A model generated the notes under the pieces. It was not told the origin of the DNA. It did not search any database and saw nothing but the letters and a program-made list of their open reading frames with translations. DNA of 64,000 nucleotides from Coprinopsis marcescibilis. Lineage: Eukaryota > Basidiomycota > Agaricomycetes > Agaricales > Psathyrellaceae. Positions within the stretch are counted from its first letter, which is position 1; the number at the start of each line of letters is the position of its first letter. The stretch spans positions 59,945 to 123,944 of the forward strand of contig ML210228.1 of assembly GCA_004369085.1 (NCBI GenBank), in the 5' to 3' direction. Shown here piece by piece: positions 35,657 to 48,639 of this stretch. The position numbers were made by a program, and so were the translations under genes.

Positions 35657-38331
35657 TGATTCTACGGCTAGACGTTGGTGGGGAAAGGGTGGTGTGTGGT
35701 AAAGAAGCTGTCTCAGGTAGAGCCTAAGGGACTTTCAATGGTAAAGAAATGGGTAATTACTCGCAGATTATATAGAAATCACCACCCACCTTCTCGGGCA
35801 GTACGGCTAGGGTACTCGTGCCCGATAGGTTTCCAGAAGGCCATTTGTTGCCGCCCCATCAAAACTCCCAACCTGACTCCTGACTAACTGAAACTCGAGA
35901 GACAACATTTATGCGTGCAACGGCCCACTCGGCAAAAGCAACACAAGTCAATCTTACACACATCGGTGTCCACTTACAAGACTCTTGCCTATGTGGACTT
36001 TCTTTCACCATAAATACTCTAAGTGGGATGCTTGTTGCTTCAGGTTGATGATTGACCCTCCGTGAAGCCGTGGCTTACAGCCCATGCTATGATCGTCGTG
36101 ATTAAATGACGGGCTTCCTAGGCCGTCGTGTGCATACTTAGCCGTGACGGATGTAAGACTCTACTTTGTATTACTCACTTGGCGCCAAACACAACTTCGA
36201 TGACGTTCACATGAAGGTCAGTGAAGCCCGTAAACGTACTAGACGAACGCACACAGAGCGCGAGGCAACTCCACAAATGCGAGTGTCAGTCCTGGTCCCT
36301 TGAACCGGGTGGAATGGCGCAAGGATAACGCTCTTACCATGATTTAGGAACCTCGCAGACCTTGCTGAGTAACTCAATCCGTACTATTTACACATCAAAT
36401 TCAATTGATCAAACTCCTTGACTTCTGTGCTGTAATTTGGGCAGCTACGTGGCGTGCAAGTGCCGTAGCGACGAGCATTTTAATTCAATTACAAAGCGAA
36501 AATATAAGTGGCAAGAATATCTGAACTTGGGCATGTACATCCACATCCTTTCCGCATGCTGAGGACTCGACGATCAGGAACATCAAATCAATAACGTCCA
36601 ACGAGAACGAATGCGCAGCGAGGGGTAGTCATGATATGACTCCGAGTCTCCGAAGTCCGACATGGCAAACAGTCAGAATCTGTACTCCGCTAAGGAAACC
36701 AGTGTTGAGCGCTGAGACTTTGCCGCAGCGCCGGCTGCTAGGATGGTAGCTCCGGTCCAGCCTGCCGAGCACTGCCAGTTCCAGCACCATTAATCAACTT
36801 CCGCTGTGTTGAACAGTCCAGTTATTGAACAGATATATATAATCCCGGGTGATAGCTTTGGGGGAGTAGATTATTGACTGAAGTACAAAGCACAGTTTCT
36901 GATGAGGTATGTCATGTGTGCGCCGCCTTCAATTTACGGGGTCTAGTACCCACTATCTTAACGCACGTGTGATGGAAGGGCTGCTTTGAACCACAGCTCT
37001 GATTCCATGATTGCGAGTATATATAACGTAGAGTTAAGCTCAGGATAGGTAAGAAGCACGATTCATTGCGGGGATTTATCCTTCTACAGGTTCGAGTCCA
37101 GCCTGTCTCCACTCAATCTCCATCGTGTCTGTCTTCGGCAGCAGTGTGGGCAAAGGCGAGATCCCGAAATGTTACAAACGTTTTGGCCTACATTATAATT
37201 TTAGGTGATTCTGGAAAAGATGTAGATACCCGCTCCCGGTTTCAGTACTTCGAGTATTGGCACTTGGAAAGTTTGAAGTCAGCGACCAGCTGCATGTTCA
37301 AAACAAGCCTCAAGGACAGATGTAGGTAAGTTGTTGAGTCTGGTTTCTGCGAATACCTTGGGCCTTGAGCCAGAGAATTTGTGAAGATGGACGCTAGACA
37401 GGGTTTAACAGCGAATGATAAAAGAGCGAAGTCGTACTAAACCCCACTTTGTAAATCTAAAAGGCCATTGAATGTTGGCAGTTTCGGCAAGTTACTGTCA
37501 CGCTGTCACACGCACGTGCGACCGCGTTGCATTTATATATAAACTTAAAGTAACGCGTCCGCCATAGTGTCTGACGAAAAGTTGTGCTTCCGCATCCCCT
37601 CTGTCATCACGCAATGTACTGAAACGTAAGCCTATAATAGTATATACAGGCCTCCGAGTCAGCGTATATTGTCAGTCGGTCATGATCCGCTCGGTTCACA
37701 TGTTCTCCTTTTCTCATGCCCTATTTATCGGTTTGGACATTGGTTTGATGGTGCGTATACAACCGAGGAGTCCGTGAAAACACGAATTTCCCAAACTTTG
37801 ATGAGCTGCAACGAATTCAAGATTCACCCTAGTCTTGATTGAAGACCTCTGGCGGCTGGCTTGCTCAACAGATCTATTATCTCTGTCATACGATCAACGG
37901 TGCGTGTCCCAAATTTTATCAGCTGCTTTAATATCGAAGCCGTAGATTGACTTGTTCACGCGATTGTATATCTGTCAACGCGCAACGTTAATCCGGAGTG
38001 AACGGTCTCTCGAAATATCGTCATTGGCATCGCATCTCAGTTCAGGTATCATCACTGTCGTCATCTGGATCCACTCTTCCTTCGCGGTTCTGACCGCAGT
38101 GCCTGTGGAGAGCAACTCTGTAACGGACTTCATGGGTCGAAAGGTGTTTGGCATGCCGGCCGAGAAGGCCGTGGGATCATGATGAATCATCGGAATTAGT
38201 CAAGCGCCTTTCAGTTATCCCAGGGCCGGTTTCCGTAAGTGGACAACCATGCTGAATTGCCGAGATTCGCGCCGCCTCCCTCTTGTTTCTTGCGCTTTCT
38301 TGCTCCTTCTTCCTTCATCAGTGCATATGGC
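35657..38331. other. Long intergenic stretch, no gene seen
   Basis: About 2.7 kb between two divergent genes. I found no conserved coding pattern on either strand and no tRNA. The P4-ATPase could have an upstream exon here. Confidence 0.4.
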
Positions 38332-41300
38332 ATGTCGAGCAGCAGCCGGTCATCGCTAGTAACTAGGATCTCGGGGTGGTATGCCAGGGTCACGACATTC
38401 AAAGTAGGCCACCTCTTCTCCCAGAAATCAGAACCTGGCCCTGCGAGGACTGTATTCGTGCACCAGAAGTTACCAGATGAATGCTTCGACCACAAAGGGG
38501 CCGTCCGCAAGGAGTATGTGTACAACTCCAACCAAGTCATAACGTCAAAGTATACGGCGATTACCTTTCTTCCTCGCAACCTCCTGGAGCAGTTTAGACG
38601 TATTGCAAACGTGTACGTGGCCATTGGATCTTTCTTGTAACCAATATTGACAAGCTCCTTTTATTCAGCTACTTTTTGGCTCTCTGCATCTTGCAGTTCT
38701 TCCCCGAGTTCACAACCGTTGCCCCTGGAGTGGTGATTTTACCCCTGTTGTTTATTGTCGGCGTGACAGCGTTGAAAGATGGATACGAAGACTACAAGCG
38801 ACACGAAGCGGACCAGAAAGTCAACTACAGCAAGGTTAGGGTGCTGTCCTCCTTGCCAAACCCCAATCAAGTCCACGCAAACAGTAAGACGTTTGTTCGA
38901 CGTTTCATACCCGGCCGCTCTGCAACCGCGTTGGAAAAAGGGGGAGACGACCAAGACCTGGAAAACACTTGGAAACCAACATACTGGGAAGACCTTCGAG
39001 TAGGCGACTTCGTCAAAATCGCCGATAATGAGCCTATCCCTGCAGACGTTCTCATATGTGCCACCTCCGAAGAAGACAACGTCGCATTCGTGGAAACCAA
39101 GAACCTTGACGGCGAAACGAACCTGAAATCCCGACGTGCAGTAGAATGCTTCGCAAACCGCTTTGGGACTGGGGATGATTGCTTAGACCCTCAAAACTCG
39201 TTCAGCGTTCGCTGCGACCGGCCGGATACGGACATGTACAGGCTCAACGCTGTTGTCAGCATGGACGGCCAGGAGGCTGCGGTGGATGCGGGTATGGTTT
39301 TACTACGCGGAACTATCCTCCGAAACACGGAGTGGGTGATTGGAGTTGTCCTGTTCATGGGGATGGACACCAAAATTATGCTCAACTCTGGTGATACGCC
39401 GAGCAAGCGGAGCAAGGTGGAACGTCAGATGAATCCGCAAGTGTGAGTACTCAGTTACACGATTCCCGAACGGTAGAGGCTAACCGAAAGATTAACAGAC
39501 TTATTAACCTCGGTATCTTGTTTGGGATAGCTGTAATATGTGGGGTTGCGGATTCGGTTCTTCAGCAGCGTTATTACCCTCTTGATGCGCCTTGGTTATA
39601 CGGCGCGGACCAAAAAGGCGACAACCCGAAGATCAACGGTCTGACAACTTGGGCTTTTGCACTTCTCACGTAAGTGGCCTGTATACACGCGTCGTTCTTT
39701 TGTTGACTCGTGTCGTGTAGCTTTCAAGATATCGTTCCAATCTCCTTATACATTTCCATCGAAGCCGTGCGAACACTCCAAGCTGCATTTATCTATTTCG
39801 ACTATGACATATGGGATCGCAAGACAAACACAGCTGCATTGGCCAGAAGTTGGAATCTTTCGGACGACCTTGGCCAAATCGAATACATCTTTTCCGATAA
39901 GACAGGGACGCTCACTCAAGTGTGTTTGTGGTCGATCCTCATCACCGAAGCATACTAATTATTTCTCTAGAACAAGATGATATTCCGAAAGTGTTCGATC
40001 GGCGGCGTTGCCTACAGAGGAGACTCTGATTCTGTCGAGACGAACACTGAAGAAGGAGACAAGGGCGACGTCATCATGGAGAAGAATGCAGTCATTGTAG
40101 AGGAAGAACCACTTTACGATGAGAAGTTCGGATCACAAATCCAACTCGAAAGCCGTAGGGCTTCGTCATCCACTGCAGCGAGCTCCTCATCTTCGGTCCA
40201 TCAATCCCATAGCCCAGAGGATCTCAATCACTTCTACGACTACCAACTTCAATACGACCTCGAAGCCGCCGTTGCCGCGGGCGAGTCCTCCGTCAACGCG
40301 GCGCATGCTCGCAATCTGAACGGCTTCTTCACGGTGCTGTCGTTATGCCACACCGTTTTGGCTGCCGTGGATCCCGAGAATCCTCGGGAAGTGAAGTACA
40401 AGGCGCAGTCTCCTGATGAGGCCTGTCTTGTACACGCTGCGGCGGACATGGGTTACCAGTTCCGAGGACGGGATCGAGAAATATTGTACCTCAAGACGCC
40501 TGCGTCGCCAGAAATAGAGCGATGGGAGTTGCTCAACATTCTTGAATTTACTAGCTCGAGGAAGAGGATGAGTGTGGTGGTCAGAAAGATCGTGGACTCG
40601 GGTGATTCTGGTGATCAAGAGATGAATCTGCCTATATTGTTGGTCAAGGGCGCGGACAATGTCGTCTTTGACCGGTTGAAGCCTGGGGATTCATTATCGG
40701 ATGCGTTGCTGCAAGAAACTGAAGCCCACCTGAGCGAGTTCGCAAACACTGGGCTGAGGACATTGACGCTGGCGTACAAGGTCGTACCAGGTTTGTTTTT
40801 ATCACATTGATTTGGTGTGCTATGTGACTGATTGTTGTTCCTTTGCATAGAGGAGGAATACAACGCATGGAGTGAACGATATCACGAAGCTACAATTTGC
40901 ATGGAGAACCGAGAAGATCGCATCGAAGAGGTTTGCGATGAGTTGGAGAGGGACCTTCGTTTGCTGGGTGCGACCGCTATCGAAGATCTGCTGCAAGACG
41001 GGGTTCCACAAACCATTGCTGATTTGAAGAGGGCCGGTATCAAGATATGGGTCGCAACTGGTGACAAGATGGAAACCGCTATCGGTGAGTCACAATTCGG
41101 CTTCTCTTCATAGTTGCAGGAGCGCTTACTATTGGACAGCGATTGGACGTAGCACGAACCTTGTCAGCTCCGACTCGAATATCATCATTATTCGAGGGTC
41201 CAGTCGAAGATCCGTGCACGACCAGATGGTTTCATCATTTGAACAGTTCTTCCCTGAAGTCGAGTGTCCTATCTTACGCGTGCATAAGGATGCAGAGCCA

Positions 41301-43379
41301 CAGCTTAATCGAAGAGCGTCGACGTCTTCTAGGTATTCTAACAGGGGCGAGTCACCTATCGTGCCCCTGCGGCGCACGAACACTGGTGTTACGTCTATCG
41401 TGGGACTCGAGAACGGGGATCGCCCAGGCGGATTCGTTCTTGTTGTCGATGGTGCTGCGTTGCTCGAGGTGCGTTGCTTCTTTACTATTCCTACGATGAC
41501 GAGGATGTTCGCTTACCATGATTGTAGGCGTTCTCGAATGAGGAAAACAAGAGCCTGCTTTTACAACTCTCGCAACAGTGTGAAGGTGTTATTTGCTGTC
41601 GTGTGTCACCGCTTCAAAAAGCTCTCGTGGTTAATCTCGTTAAGGATGGTCTTGGGGCCATGACCTTGGCTATCGGCGATGGTGCCAATGATGTTAGCAT
41701 GATTCAGGTAAGCAAACATTTTGTCGATGAGGGGATGTGACAATAACATACCTCGTTTCCCTGCAGGCTGCCGACGTTGGAATTGGTATATCTGGAGAAG
41801 AGGGTGTCCAAGCTGTCAACTCTTCGGATTATGCGATCGCCCAATTTCGGTTCTTGAAGAAGCTGATCTTGGTTCATGGTCACTGGTCCTATGCCCGGAA
41901 TGGAACCATGTACGCCTATTTCTCTTTTGATCCTTTGAATAGGGCTTACTGGTCCATCGACAGGATTTTGAACTTCTTCTACAAGAACATTATCGCTGTT
42001 GGAGTCAAGTTTTGGTTCCAAATCTATTGTGGATGGAGCGCAGCTTTGTGAGTCCTTTTTGTTTGCACCACGCTTGTGCAATGGGTTCTGATTTTGCTTT
42101 GCAGTGTTTACGACTATATTTACGTGCTCTTCTGGAACTCTCTATGGACGATCCTTCCTGTAATTGGAATTGGATTGTTCGATCGCATCATGGGTACGTT
42201 CTCTCTCGGGCGGGCACTATTTTGTCGTGATGTTGACTATGTCTCGACAATCGTAGACTATCATATCCTGATGGACGTCCCCGAGCTTTATCATTATGGA
42301 CGGGAAGGTCGCTGGTTCAGTCTGCGTTCTTTCTTCGTTTACCTCTTTGATGGGATAGTTCAGGCAGGCAACCTCGATGAATCTGTATGAACCTCGACTA
42401 ATCGCCATTCTTTAGTCTGCCATTATCTACTTCCTGATACAATACAGTTTTAATACGACTTCCACTCGCGACGACGGCTATGACATTCGCCAAGTGGAAT
42501 TTGGAACGGTATGGGATTCATTCATTTCGTTGGCATCGCTGGTTCATTAATTGCGGCTCCTTCGAACAGACAATGGCTATCGCGAATGTCATGGTTGCCA
42601 ACGCATTCGTGGGCCTCAACGCGACAGCTTGGACGACCTGGTTCGCATTTTCAATACTGTTTGGAACGATCGTCGTTTGGGTCTTCACCGTGCGTCGCAT
42701 TCCATTACTTTTGCCTGGCCCTCCCTCACATAAGATGGTTTCCCAGATTATATATTCGCTGATATCTCCAACCTACGCTGTTACTCAACTTTACGGCAAC
42801 ATGCATGTCCTCTTCAACTCGGCATACTTTTGGCTATCCATCTTCATCACGCTCCTACTCTCCCTACTCCCCCGGTACATCGTCAAAGCCTGGAAGTTCT
42901 CCTTCAATCCTGGGGATCTGGAAGTGCTTTTGGGTGCAAGAGCAATTAGTCCATATCAAGACTGGACTCGATATTCGGGAAAACAAGAATCAGAATTGGC
43001 GGCTTTGAAGCAGTCTACGTCTCGAACACTTTCTAGGCTAGCTTCACGGACTTCGTTCCCTCAGCACGTCGATGTCAAGTCGGCGAGCAGGACAGATATG
43101 GCTACGGGTTTGGTCTCGGTGCATAGAGGGTTTGATTTCGCGACGGAGGAGAATGGCATTCAGATACAACGGATACAGACCAACATTTCGGAGAGGAGGT
43201 TTGGGGCTAGCCAGACTGCGATGCATTCGCTGGGCAATCTGGATACTTTGCCTCAGAGCGGTGTTGCTGACAAGGGCAAGGGAACACTTAGGAGAGTATT
43301 GGGATCAATGGGCAGGATAAAACGAGACTCATCAACGCCGAGTGGCTTGTTTTCGCCGACTAAGCAGTCAAATCTGTGA
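38332..43379 (+). CDS. P4-type ATPase, phospholipid flippase (DNF1/2-like)
   Basis: Fourteen exons: 38332-38612, 38669-39442, 39499-39669, 39721-39919, 39971-40790, 40851-41084, 41140-41468, 41528-41707, 41767-41909, 41964-42047, 42105-42193, 42257-42363, 42416-42508 and 42570-43379, giving 1437 aa. An in-frame ATG at 38239 would add 31 residues. Diagnostic blocks are [18 protein letters not shown] with helix 1-2, [15 protein letters not shown] (the actuator-domain DGETN loop), [12 protein letters not shown] with the phosphorylated Asp, [11 protein letters not shown] and [13 protein letters not shown] in the ATP-binding and P domains, and [21 protein letters not shown]. Six C-terminal helices follow. 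It should move phospholipids to the cytosolic leaflet of plasma or Golgi/endosomal membranes, with a Cdc50-type subunit as partner. Intron 12 (42364-42415) uses a GC donor. Assignment to DNF1/2 rather than another P4 subclass is tentative. Confidence 0.92.
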
Positions 43380-43699
43380 TTTTTATTGTGCATAACAAGG
43401 ACTATTCGTTTGGTTATAGCTATCATTATCATTCATTATTCCAATCTCTACTTCTGTGATGATCCTCGATGATTTCTGATTATTATTCATGACGACACGA
43501 ATTTGTAGTTAAAGCTTTTGACACATCTTTTACATAGATAAGATACATACACACACACGCCCTGTGACACTTGAACCTACTAATTAACCATTTCTGCTGT
43601 GACCTTGTAGTAAAATGTGTGTATATATAAGCCACAATTATGGGAAAGGACCATCCAGGTGCCCCGTACAAACTGGCGATTCGACTCTAGTGAATACTT

Positions 43700-45126
43700 T
43701 TAAACTTCAGAATTTCTTTGGTTGGGGTCAAAGTGAAGTACAGATGTGTAGACGGGTGGGCTGTCGCATTGGTCTATATGAATTGGCAACCTTGGTCTTT
43801 GATTTAAATGTTGCAATAATTCGAGTCGGCTTTGCATGTTGCGAATTTGCTCTCTCAACTCCGCTATTGCTGAAACCTCCCCTATTTGCTCTCCAGTTGA
43901 ACCGACGGTTGGATAAAGCGATCCCATGGTTTGTTGGGCTGCTCGAAGTTGGGTCGTGAGTTGCTCTTGTCGGACTCGAAGTGCTGAGGATGAATCGCTG
44001 TTATCGATTTTCCGAATGCTACTCGCATCGCTGTGCAGCGATCTGGTGGAAATCCCAAACATATACTCAGGATGGTGCAAACTTGGGTCTGGAGACCGAT
44101 GTAAATGCTGGGGTGGTCTCTGTCGATCCGCATTGTGTTCAAGTGCAGGTTGTCCAACCACCAAGCGTGTGGGGTTCTTTGAGGGAGTTGTGGCATTGTT
44201 CGAGCGACGTCTGCGGCGCATGCTGGCCCAAAGAAAGAAGAGTAGTACTCCAACTGTCAGAGCGGTCGCGCTTCCCAACGTGGCCCCAACGATTACACCC
44301 ACGGGAATTGGTCTTTCGGTAGAATTCTCCAGAACGTTGGAAGTTGGTCGATTAGGATTAGTGGGCGTAAGGATTGAATTTGAGCTCGAGGTTGCTGATG
44401 GCAAGGATGTCGTAGTAAGTCCCTCAAATGTGCTAGCATTTACATCTAAATCGTCTTGGCTACGGGGTTAAGGATGAAGATTAGATCTCCAGCTTACATA
44501 GGACAGGAATGAGCCCACTTACGTATAGACGGCATAGTCAAAGTTTATATATGAGTTGAAGTCGAACCCCTCCGTCCGAATTTCGAGGGTGTGGTCGCTG
44601 TTGCTCAAGTTCGAGCGCTCAAACACTAAGCGGTCGTACTCGAACTGGGTGACGGCGGTAGAGTTGGGGGAATGGTTGAAAGAGTGTTCCATTAATTGTC
44701 CATCGAGGACAAAGTTGCAGTTTGTGTTCACGGTGACCCCTGGATCAGGTCCGTAGTTGACTATGATAAAATAAATGTATATTGCGGTACCTGAAAGGCA
44801 ACATATGATATTCAAAGGTCAGTGTGTGAGGCGATATGGGTGGGATACTCACCTGGAAACGATAATCTAATCCATACCGGGCCAGAGTCTGGATTGTACG
44901 TGGACTCGCTGTAAGTACCTCCAAATGCCATGTTGGTGTCGGGCTTGAGTGCACACCCAGAGCAGTCTTGGCCAGCCCATCGTCCGATCGGAAGGAACTC
45001 TGGTCGAGGAACAGAAGTACGAGGGTTTGCGAGACTGTCATCAATCGTGTAGTTAACTAGTGCCCCAGAGACTGCTCCGAGCCTCTGGAAAAGGAGGATA
45101 ATTCGAAGACTGATTGCCAGAATCAT
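43700..45126 (-). CDS. R3: single-pass membrane protein with PPVY tail
   Basis: Exons 45126-44853, 44790-44523 and 44459-43700 encode 433 aa. A hydrophobic leader (ILAISLRIILLFQRLGAVSG) precedes VNYTIDDS, and a CxxC pair (CSGCALKPD) is followed by GGTYSESTYNPDSGPVWI. The second ectodomain half has TAIYIYFIIVN, a lone Cys (NCNFVLDG) and ends SYINFDYAVYT. The membrane segment (VGVIVGATLGSATALTVGVL) has glycine-zipper spacing. The tail has a coiled-coil-like part (RQEQLTTQLRAAQQTM, AELREQIRNMQSRLELLQ) and a PPxY motif, DSPPVYTS, 18 residues from the end. The ATG at 45126 was chosen because it opens directly on the leader; in-frame ATGs farther up give a long non-signal extension. Confidence 0.82.
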
Positions 45127-45858
45127 TCCATAGCTGTTTCTCCCAAGTGTTGGTGTCGTGTTCCCAAGCGGAAGTCCCATTGCAGGAGCCCCCTCGGTTT
45201 TCGCTTGAGAGTGATCTAATAGAGAGGTGACAATGGGGTGACTATAATGTGCTGTGTGGCACGGGCGAAGTACGAGATGAGCCACTGTAGCTTTGTGCAC
45301 CGCCATTGATTAAAACATATCAGGATATGTACAGCTCATAGTATCATCAGTCAACTGTCAGGCTGTCAGTACGCGAGGGCATAAAGTCGCATCTTTGCAA
45401 ATACAAGGACTCAATATTGCTATCAGCTCGGGTGAGGCCTGATGCCATAACACGTATGAAAATAGGCGCTTGGCTGGTAGATAACCTTTCGCGTAATAAC
45501 GCCGCAGTCTTATCAGTCATGGGCAAGTAATGGGTCCTATTGCTAAGACCTGTGACATCTGTGAAACCAGGACGAACCCCCTAAGGAAGCAATCTCTAAC
45601 AATGGATAACTCGCTCCGAAGATTGGGCGTTAAAAGCGGCCCTGAGCTGGCGGCAGGTAGACGACACAGTGGTAGATTCATCCAACCCAATGGCGCATAT
45701 ACTCAGACTGCTCTTCAATCGTGTGTACTCCGTCATCTTAGGAACAGGTACACTGTGACTACATACAAGCCTGTATCCGGTGAATATTACAGTGTCGTTT
45801 ACTCGGCTCCGATACGGACGACTACGAAGGGGGTCTTTTTGATGGCCTTCAAAACCAC
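45127..45858. other. Intergenic stretch between R3 and the R4 remnant
   Basis: No gene recognised. Confidence 0.35.
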
Positions 45859-46054
45859 CTATGACCTTCTTCGTTGCCTGTCTACTTCTACTTCCCGCAT
45901 TCGATGTCTGGTTGAGATCAAGGCGAGTGCAATAAGCGCCACGGACGTAGCTGCCCCAGTTGCAATAACACCAACAATCGCCCACACTGGAGACCTTGCA
46001 ATGCTGGTTACAGTTGAATCCGAAGACTCGAGTAAGGCTTCACCATCATCATAG
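45859..46054 (-). pseudogene. Stranded third exon of R4 (membrane helix and short tail)
   Basis: After a TAG acceptor at 46055-46056 this stretch reads YDDGEALLESSDSTVTS, then a helix WAIVGVIATGAATSVALIAL, and a short basic tail ending RQRRRS before a stop at 45859-45861. It matches the third exon of R5 (YDDGEPSPT... MVIGVTIGAVGFVAIVIIVL). Phase 2 would join correctly to the R4 exon 2, but the donor there is mutated, so this exon is probably no longer used. Confidence 0.65.
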
Positions 46055-46110
46055 CTAGAGCGGTATTAGAGGTTAATCCATTTTCAAAGAGTTAAGGCAA
46101 TGGAATGAAC

Positions 46111-46694
46111 CTAGGTATAACTTGCGTAGTCGAAGTTAATATACGTATGGGTGTCTGACAAGATTTCAAGAGTGTGGAACTCTTGCTTCAGGTTTCCCTT
46201 ACTGAAGACGAGCTGTTGGTACAGAAAACGACTTTCCCCTCTCATCGGCGGATGGGTGAATGCCTTTTCAAAAGCCCCGTCGAGAAAGAACCTGCAGCGT
46301 GTGTCTACCGTTTTGCCGTTCCCCTCGTCAATAGCCAGCGTGAAATATATGGACACCGAGACGCCTGGCGCACGGAAAATGAGCCTGTGGCTCAGTGTCT
46401 GAGACGTGACCGTGACGCACCCTCAAACAGAATTCTTATAGCCAATCTTCTCTCAAAGTTGGTGGCCTCGTGATATGTCCCGTTATGCACTGATGTAACA
46501 TCGGGCTTATTGGCACAACCTGAATCAGGCTCTGAGCAACGTTGGTCCTTCCATGTATTATCTGGAGAGTACGCAGGGCGTAGTCCGGTCACAGAGTCTC
46601 CGTATGTGTCGTCGATCGTCCTGATGTGAAGAGCGCCCATAACAGTTGAAGTGAGCATTAGGAACATGAGGAACTCAATCATTATGATGAGCAC
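46111..46694 (-). CDS. R4: family ectodomain without membrane anchor (broken splice donor)
   Basis: Exons 46694-46421 and 46364-46111 encode 175 aa. The leader IEFLMFLMLTSTVMGA precedes HIRTIDDTYGDSVTGLRP, cysteines spaced CSEPDSGC, and a second half with RCRFFLDG and the terminal block TYINFDYASYT. In R5 the codons after this block are AC followed by the donor GTAGGT; here they are AC followed by CTAGGT, so the donor G at 46114 is C and an in-frame TAG stop ends the protein at 46111. Without splicing the product would be a secreted ectodomain lacking anchor and tail. It is either a recently disabled copy or a soluble variant. The next gene, R5, is its closest relative, with the same cysteine spacing and short-tail type. 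Confidence 0.75.
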
Positions 46695-47660
46695 TGCTAT
46701 TCAAAGTGTTCAGATTGGGTACTTGCTGAAGAGGTCACGGTGTCGAAAGCTCACTTAAAGTTGAATTGAAGCTGCGGTGGTAGCGCCCTTTGGTCACAAA
46801 AAACGTACCATGTAATAAAGAGCTGAGAATGAAATATGAGGTGACAGGTGTACCGTGTCAAAGAAAGTAACCAGACACTGGTCAGTGTACCAATCCGTAC
46901 GTCACAGCCAACGATGACACGCTGGATTGAATCATGTATGTTGTCTATACCATCCGTCAACATTCTGCTTATTCTGACCTCCTCACCGTGGCTTAGTATT
47001 ACTGGCTCTGCTGAAACATACCCATCGCATACTCTATCATTTCTGCCATGTTTCTCTACAGGTTCAGAGACATGTATTTTACGGTGGCCGAGAGGTATCA
47101 GGGTATCTAATGGCAAAAGTCCTTGATCCCAGGGCCACAGGATCTGTATGTAGTCTTCAGTGGTTCAATAAGGCCTGCACGTGTGTGCACTCTCAAATAA
47201 GCGCTGGAGAGATCCGGGCCTGATGCCTGCCAAAAAACCAAGATTCTCACCCCTGGTAATTGCGGCAATTAGTCCTTATAGGCAGTGGTAAATTACAGAA
47301 ACTACTGCAATAGCCGATAGCCCCGGGAGTGATCTCTAGGATTCGGCCAAGGGTAGCCTGAGTGCTAGAATCAAATTGCCAAACAAGGCGACATTGAGAG
47401 GCTCACAGGGCCACAGGCTCCATTACTACACTGTGCCCACAATACTACATCAACATTAAATGCCATATGTGCTTCACTGTAGCTCAGTCGGAGTCTGAGC
47501 CCGTGCTAATATCAGATATGTCTGCGCCATCTCGCAGCAAGATAATTGTGGCATCTGGTTAGGTCCCGCCACAAAACCTGCTACTCATTTCATCCTCTCG
47601 TCAACCGGGTCTGGAAATGTAATGTTGTCAGGGAATTCAATAAATACAATTTGCCAATTA
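46695..47660. other. Intergenic stretch, no gene seen
   Basis: About 1 kb between R4 and R5. Open frames are unconvincing. Confidence 0.4.
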
Positions 47661-48639
47661 TTAACTGTTAATCACTCTGACTCCTGCTTCTGGAGGAGTC
47701 AAGTCATTGTCCGCCAGAAGAGGAACCCTCGTGTCTACCCGATAGACTCTGAGCTCCGACTCCTCAGAGACGCCCCTTCGACCAACTCCTCCAGGTTCTG
47801 CTTCCGCTTTCACTTCTTGCTCGCGACCCTTGGTAAAAACCAAAACAATTATCACGATCGCCACAAAACCCACTGCCCCAATGGTAACACCAATAACCAT
47901 CCCCGTTGCAGCCGCGCTATCATTGCCGTTTGACTCTGCAGGCGCAGTGGGCGAAGGTTCACCATCATCGTAGCTACGGTAGGATTGAGAATCGGGTTAG
48001 AGCCTGGCATTGACTTGAAACAACTGAGAAACTGCAGTGACCTACGTATATTTCGCGTAATCGAAGTTAATATAAGCTTCGGTGTCTGTCACAATTTCAA
48101 GGTTATGATATCTGTTCTTCAGGTTCCGCTGACTGAAGACGAGCTGTTGATACTGGAAGCGATCTGCACGTCTGGCCGGCAGATGGGTGAAGGTATTCTC
48201 AACCACCCCATCGAGAATAAACCTGCATCGTGTGTTTACCGCAATGTCTTCCCTTTCGTCGTTAACCAATGTGAAATATATAGAGACGGAAACACCTGGA
48301 TGAGAGTTACAGCTTAAGCATGTGGCTTGTGGGAGATGTGAAGATAGATCAACCAAGTCAAGACTCACCCTCAAACAGAATTCGTATACTTAAGGGACCT
48401 ATTTCTGGTTTGTACGTGGACTCGTGGTAGGTCCCGTTGAACACCTCTCCAAGATTCGGCTTGAGTGCACATCCAGAATCAGGGTGTGAGCAGGCATTAT
48501 CGGCCCATCCTCCTTCGGGAGAGTACACTGGACGTAACCCAGTAACAGAGTCTCCATATGTATCGTCAATCGTCCTAATCTGGAGAGCACCCAGGACACT
48601 CGAAGCGATCATAAGCATAAGCAACAACAAAAAGACCAT
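47661..48639 (-). CDS. R5: short-tailed single-pass membrane protein
   Basis: Exons 48639-48369, 48295-48046 and 47973-47661 encode 277 aa. The leader MVFLLLLMLMIASSVLGA precedes QIRTIDDTYGDSVTGLRP, a cysteine pair CSHPDSGC, and STYKPEIGPLSIRILFEG. The second half carries RCRFILDG and ends AYINFDYAKYT. A membrane helix (MVIGVTIGAVGFVAIVIIVL) leads to a tail of about 57 residues, without the coiled coil or PPxY of R6-R8. Intron phases are 1 and 2. It is the intact sister of R4. Function unknown. Confidence 0.82.

Noticed and set aside
37085..37105. GGTTCGAGTCC resembling a tRNA B box
   Set aside because: The flanking bases do not form a T-stem, and no A box or acceptor stem lies upstream.
45530..46054. 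174-codon plus-strand open frame
   Set aside because: It is antisense to the R4 third exon, which has the family membrane helix and correct splice acceptor.
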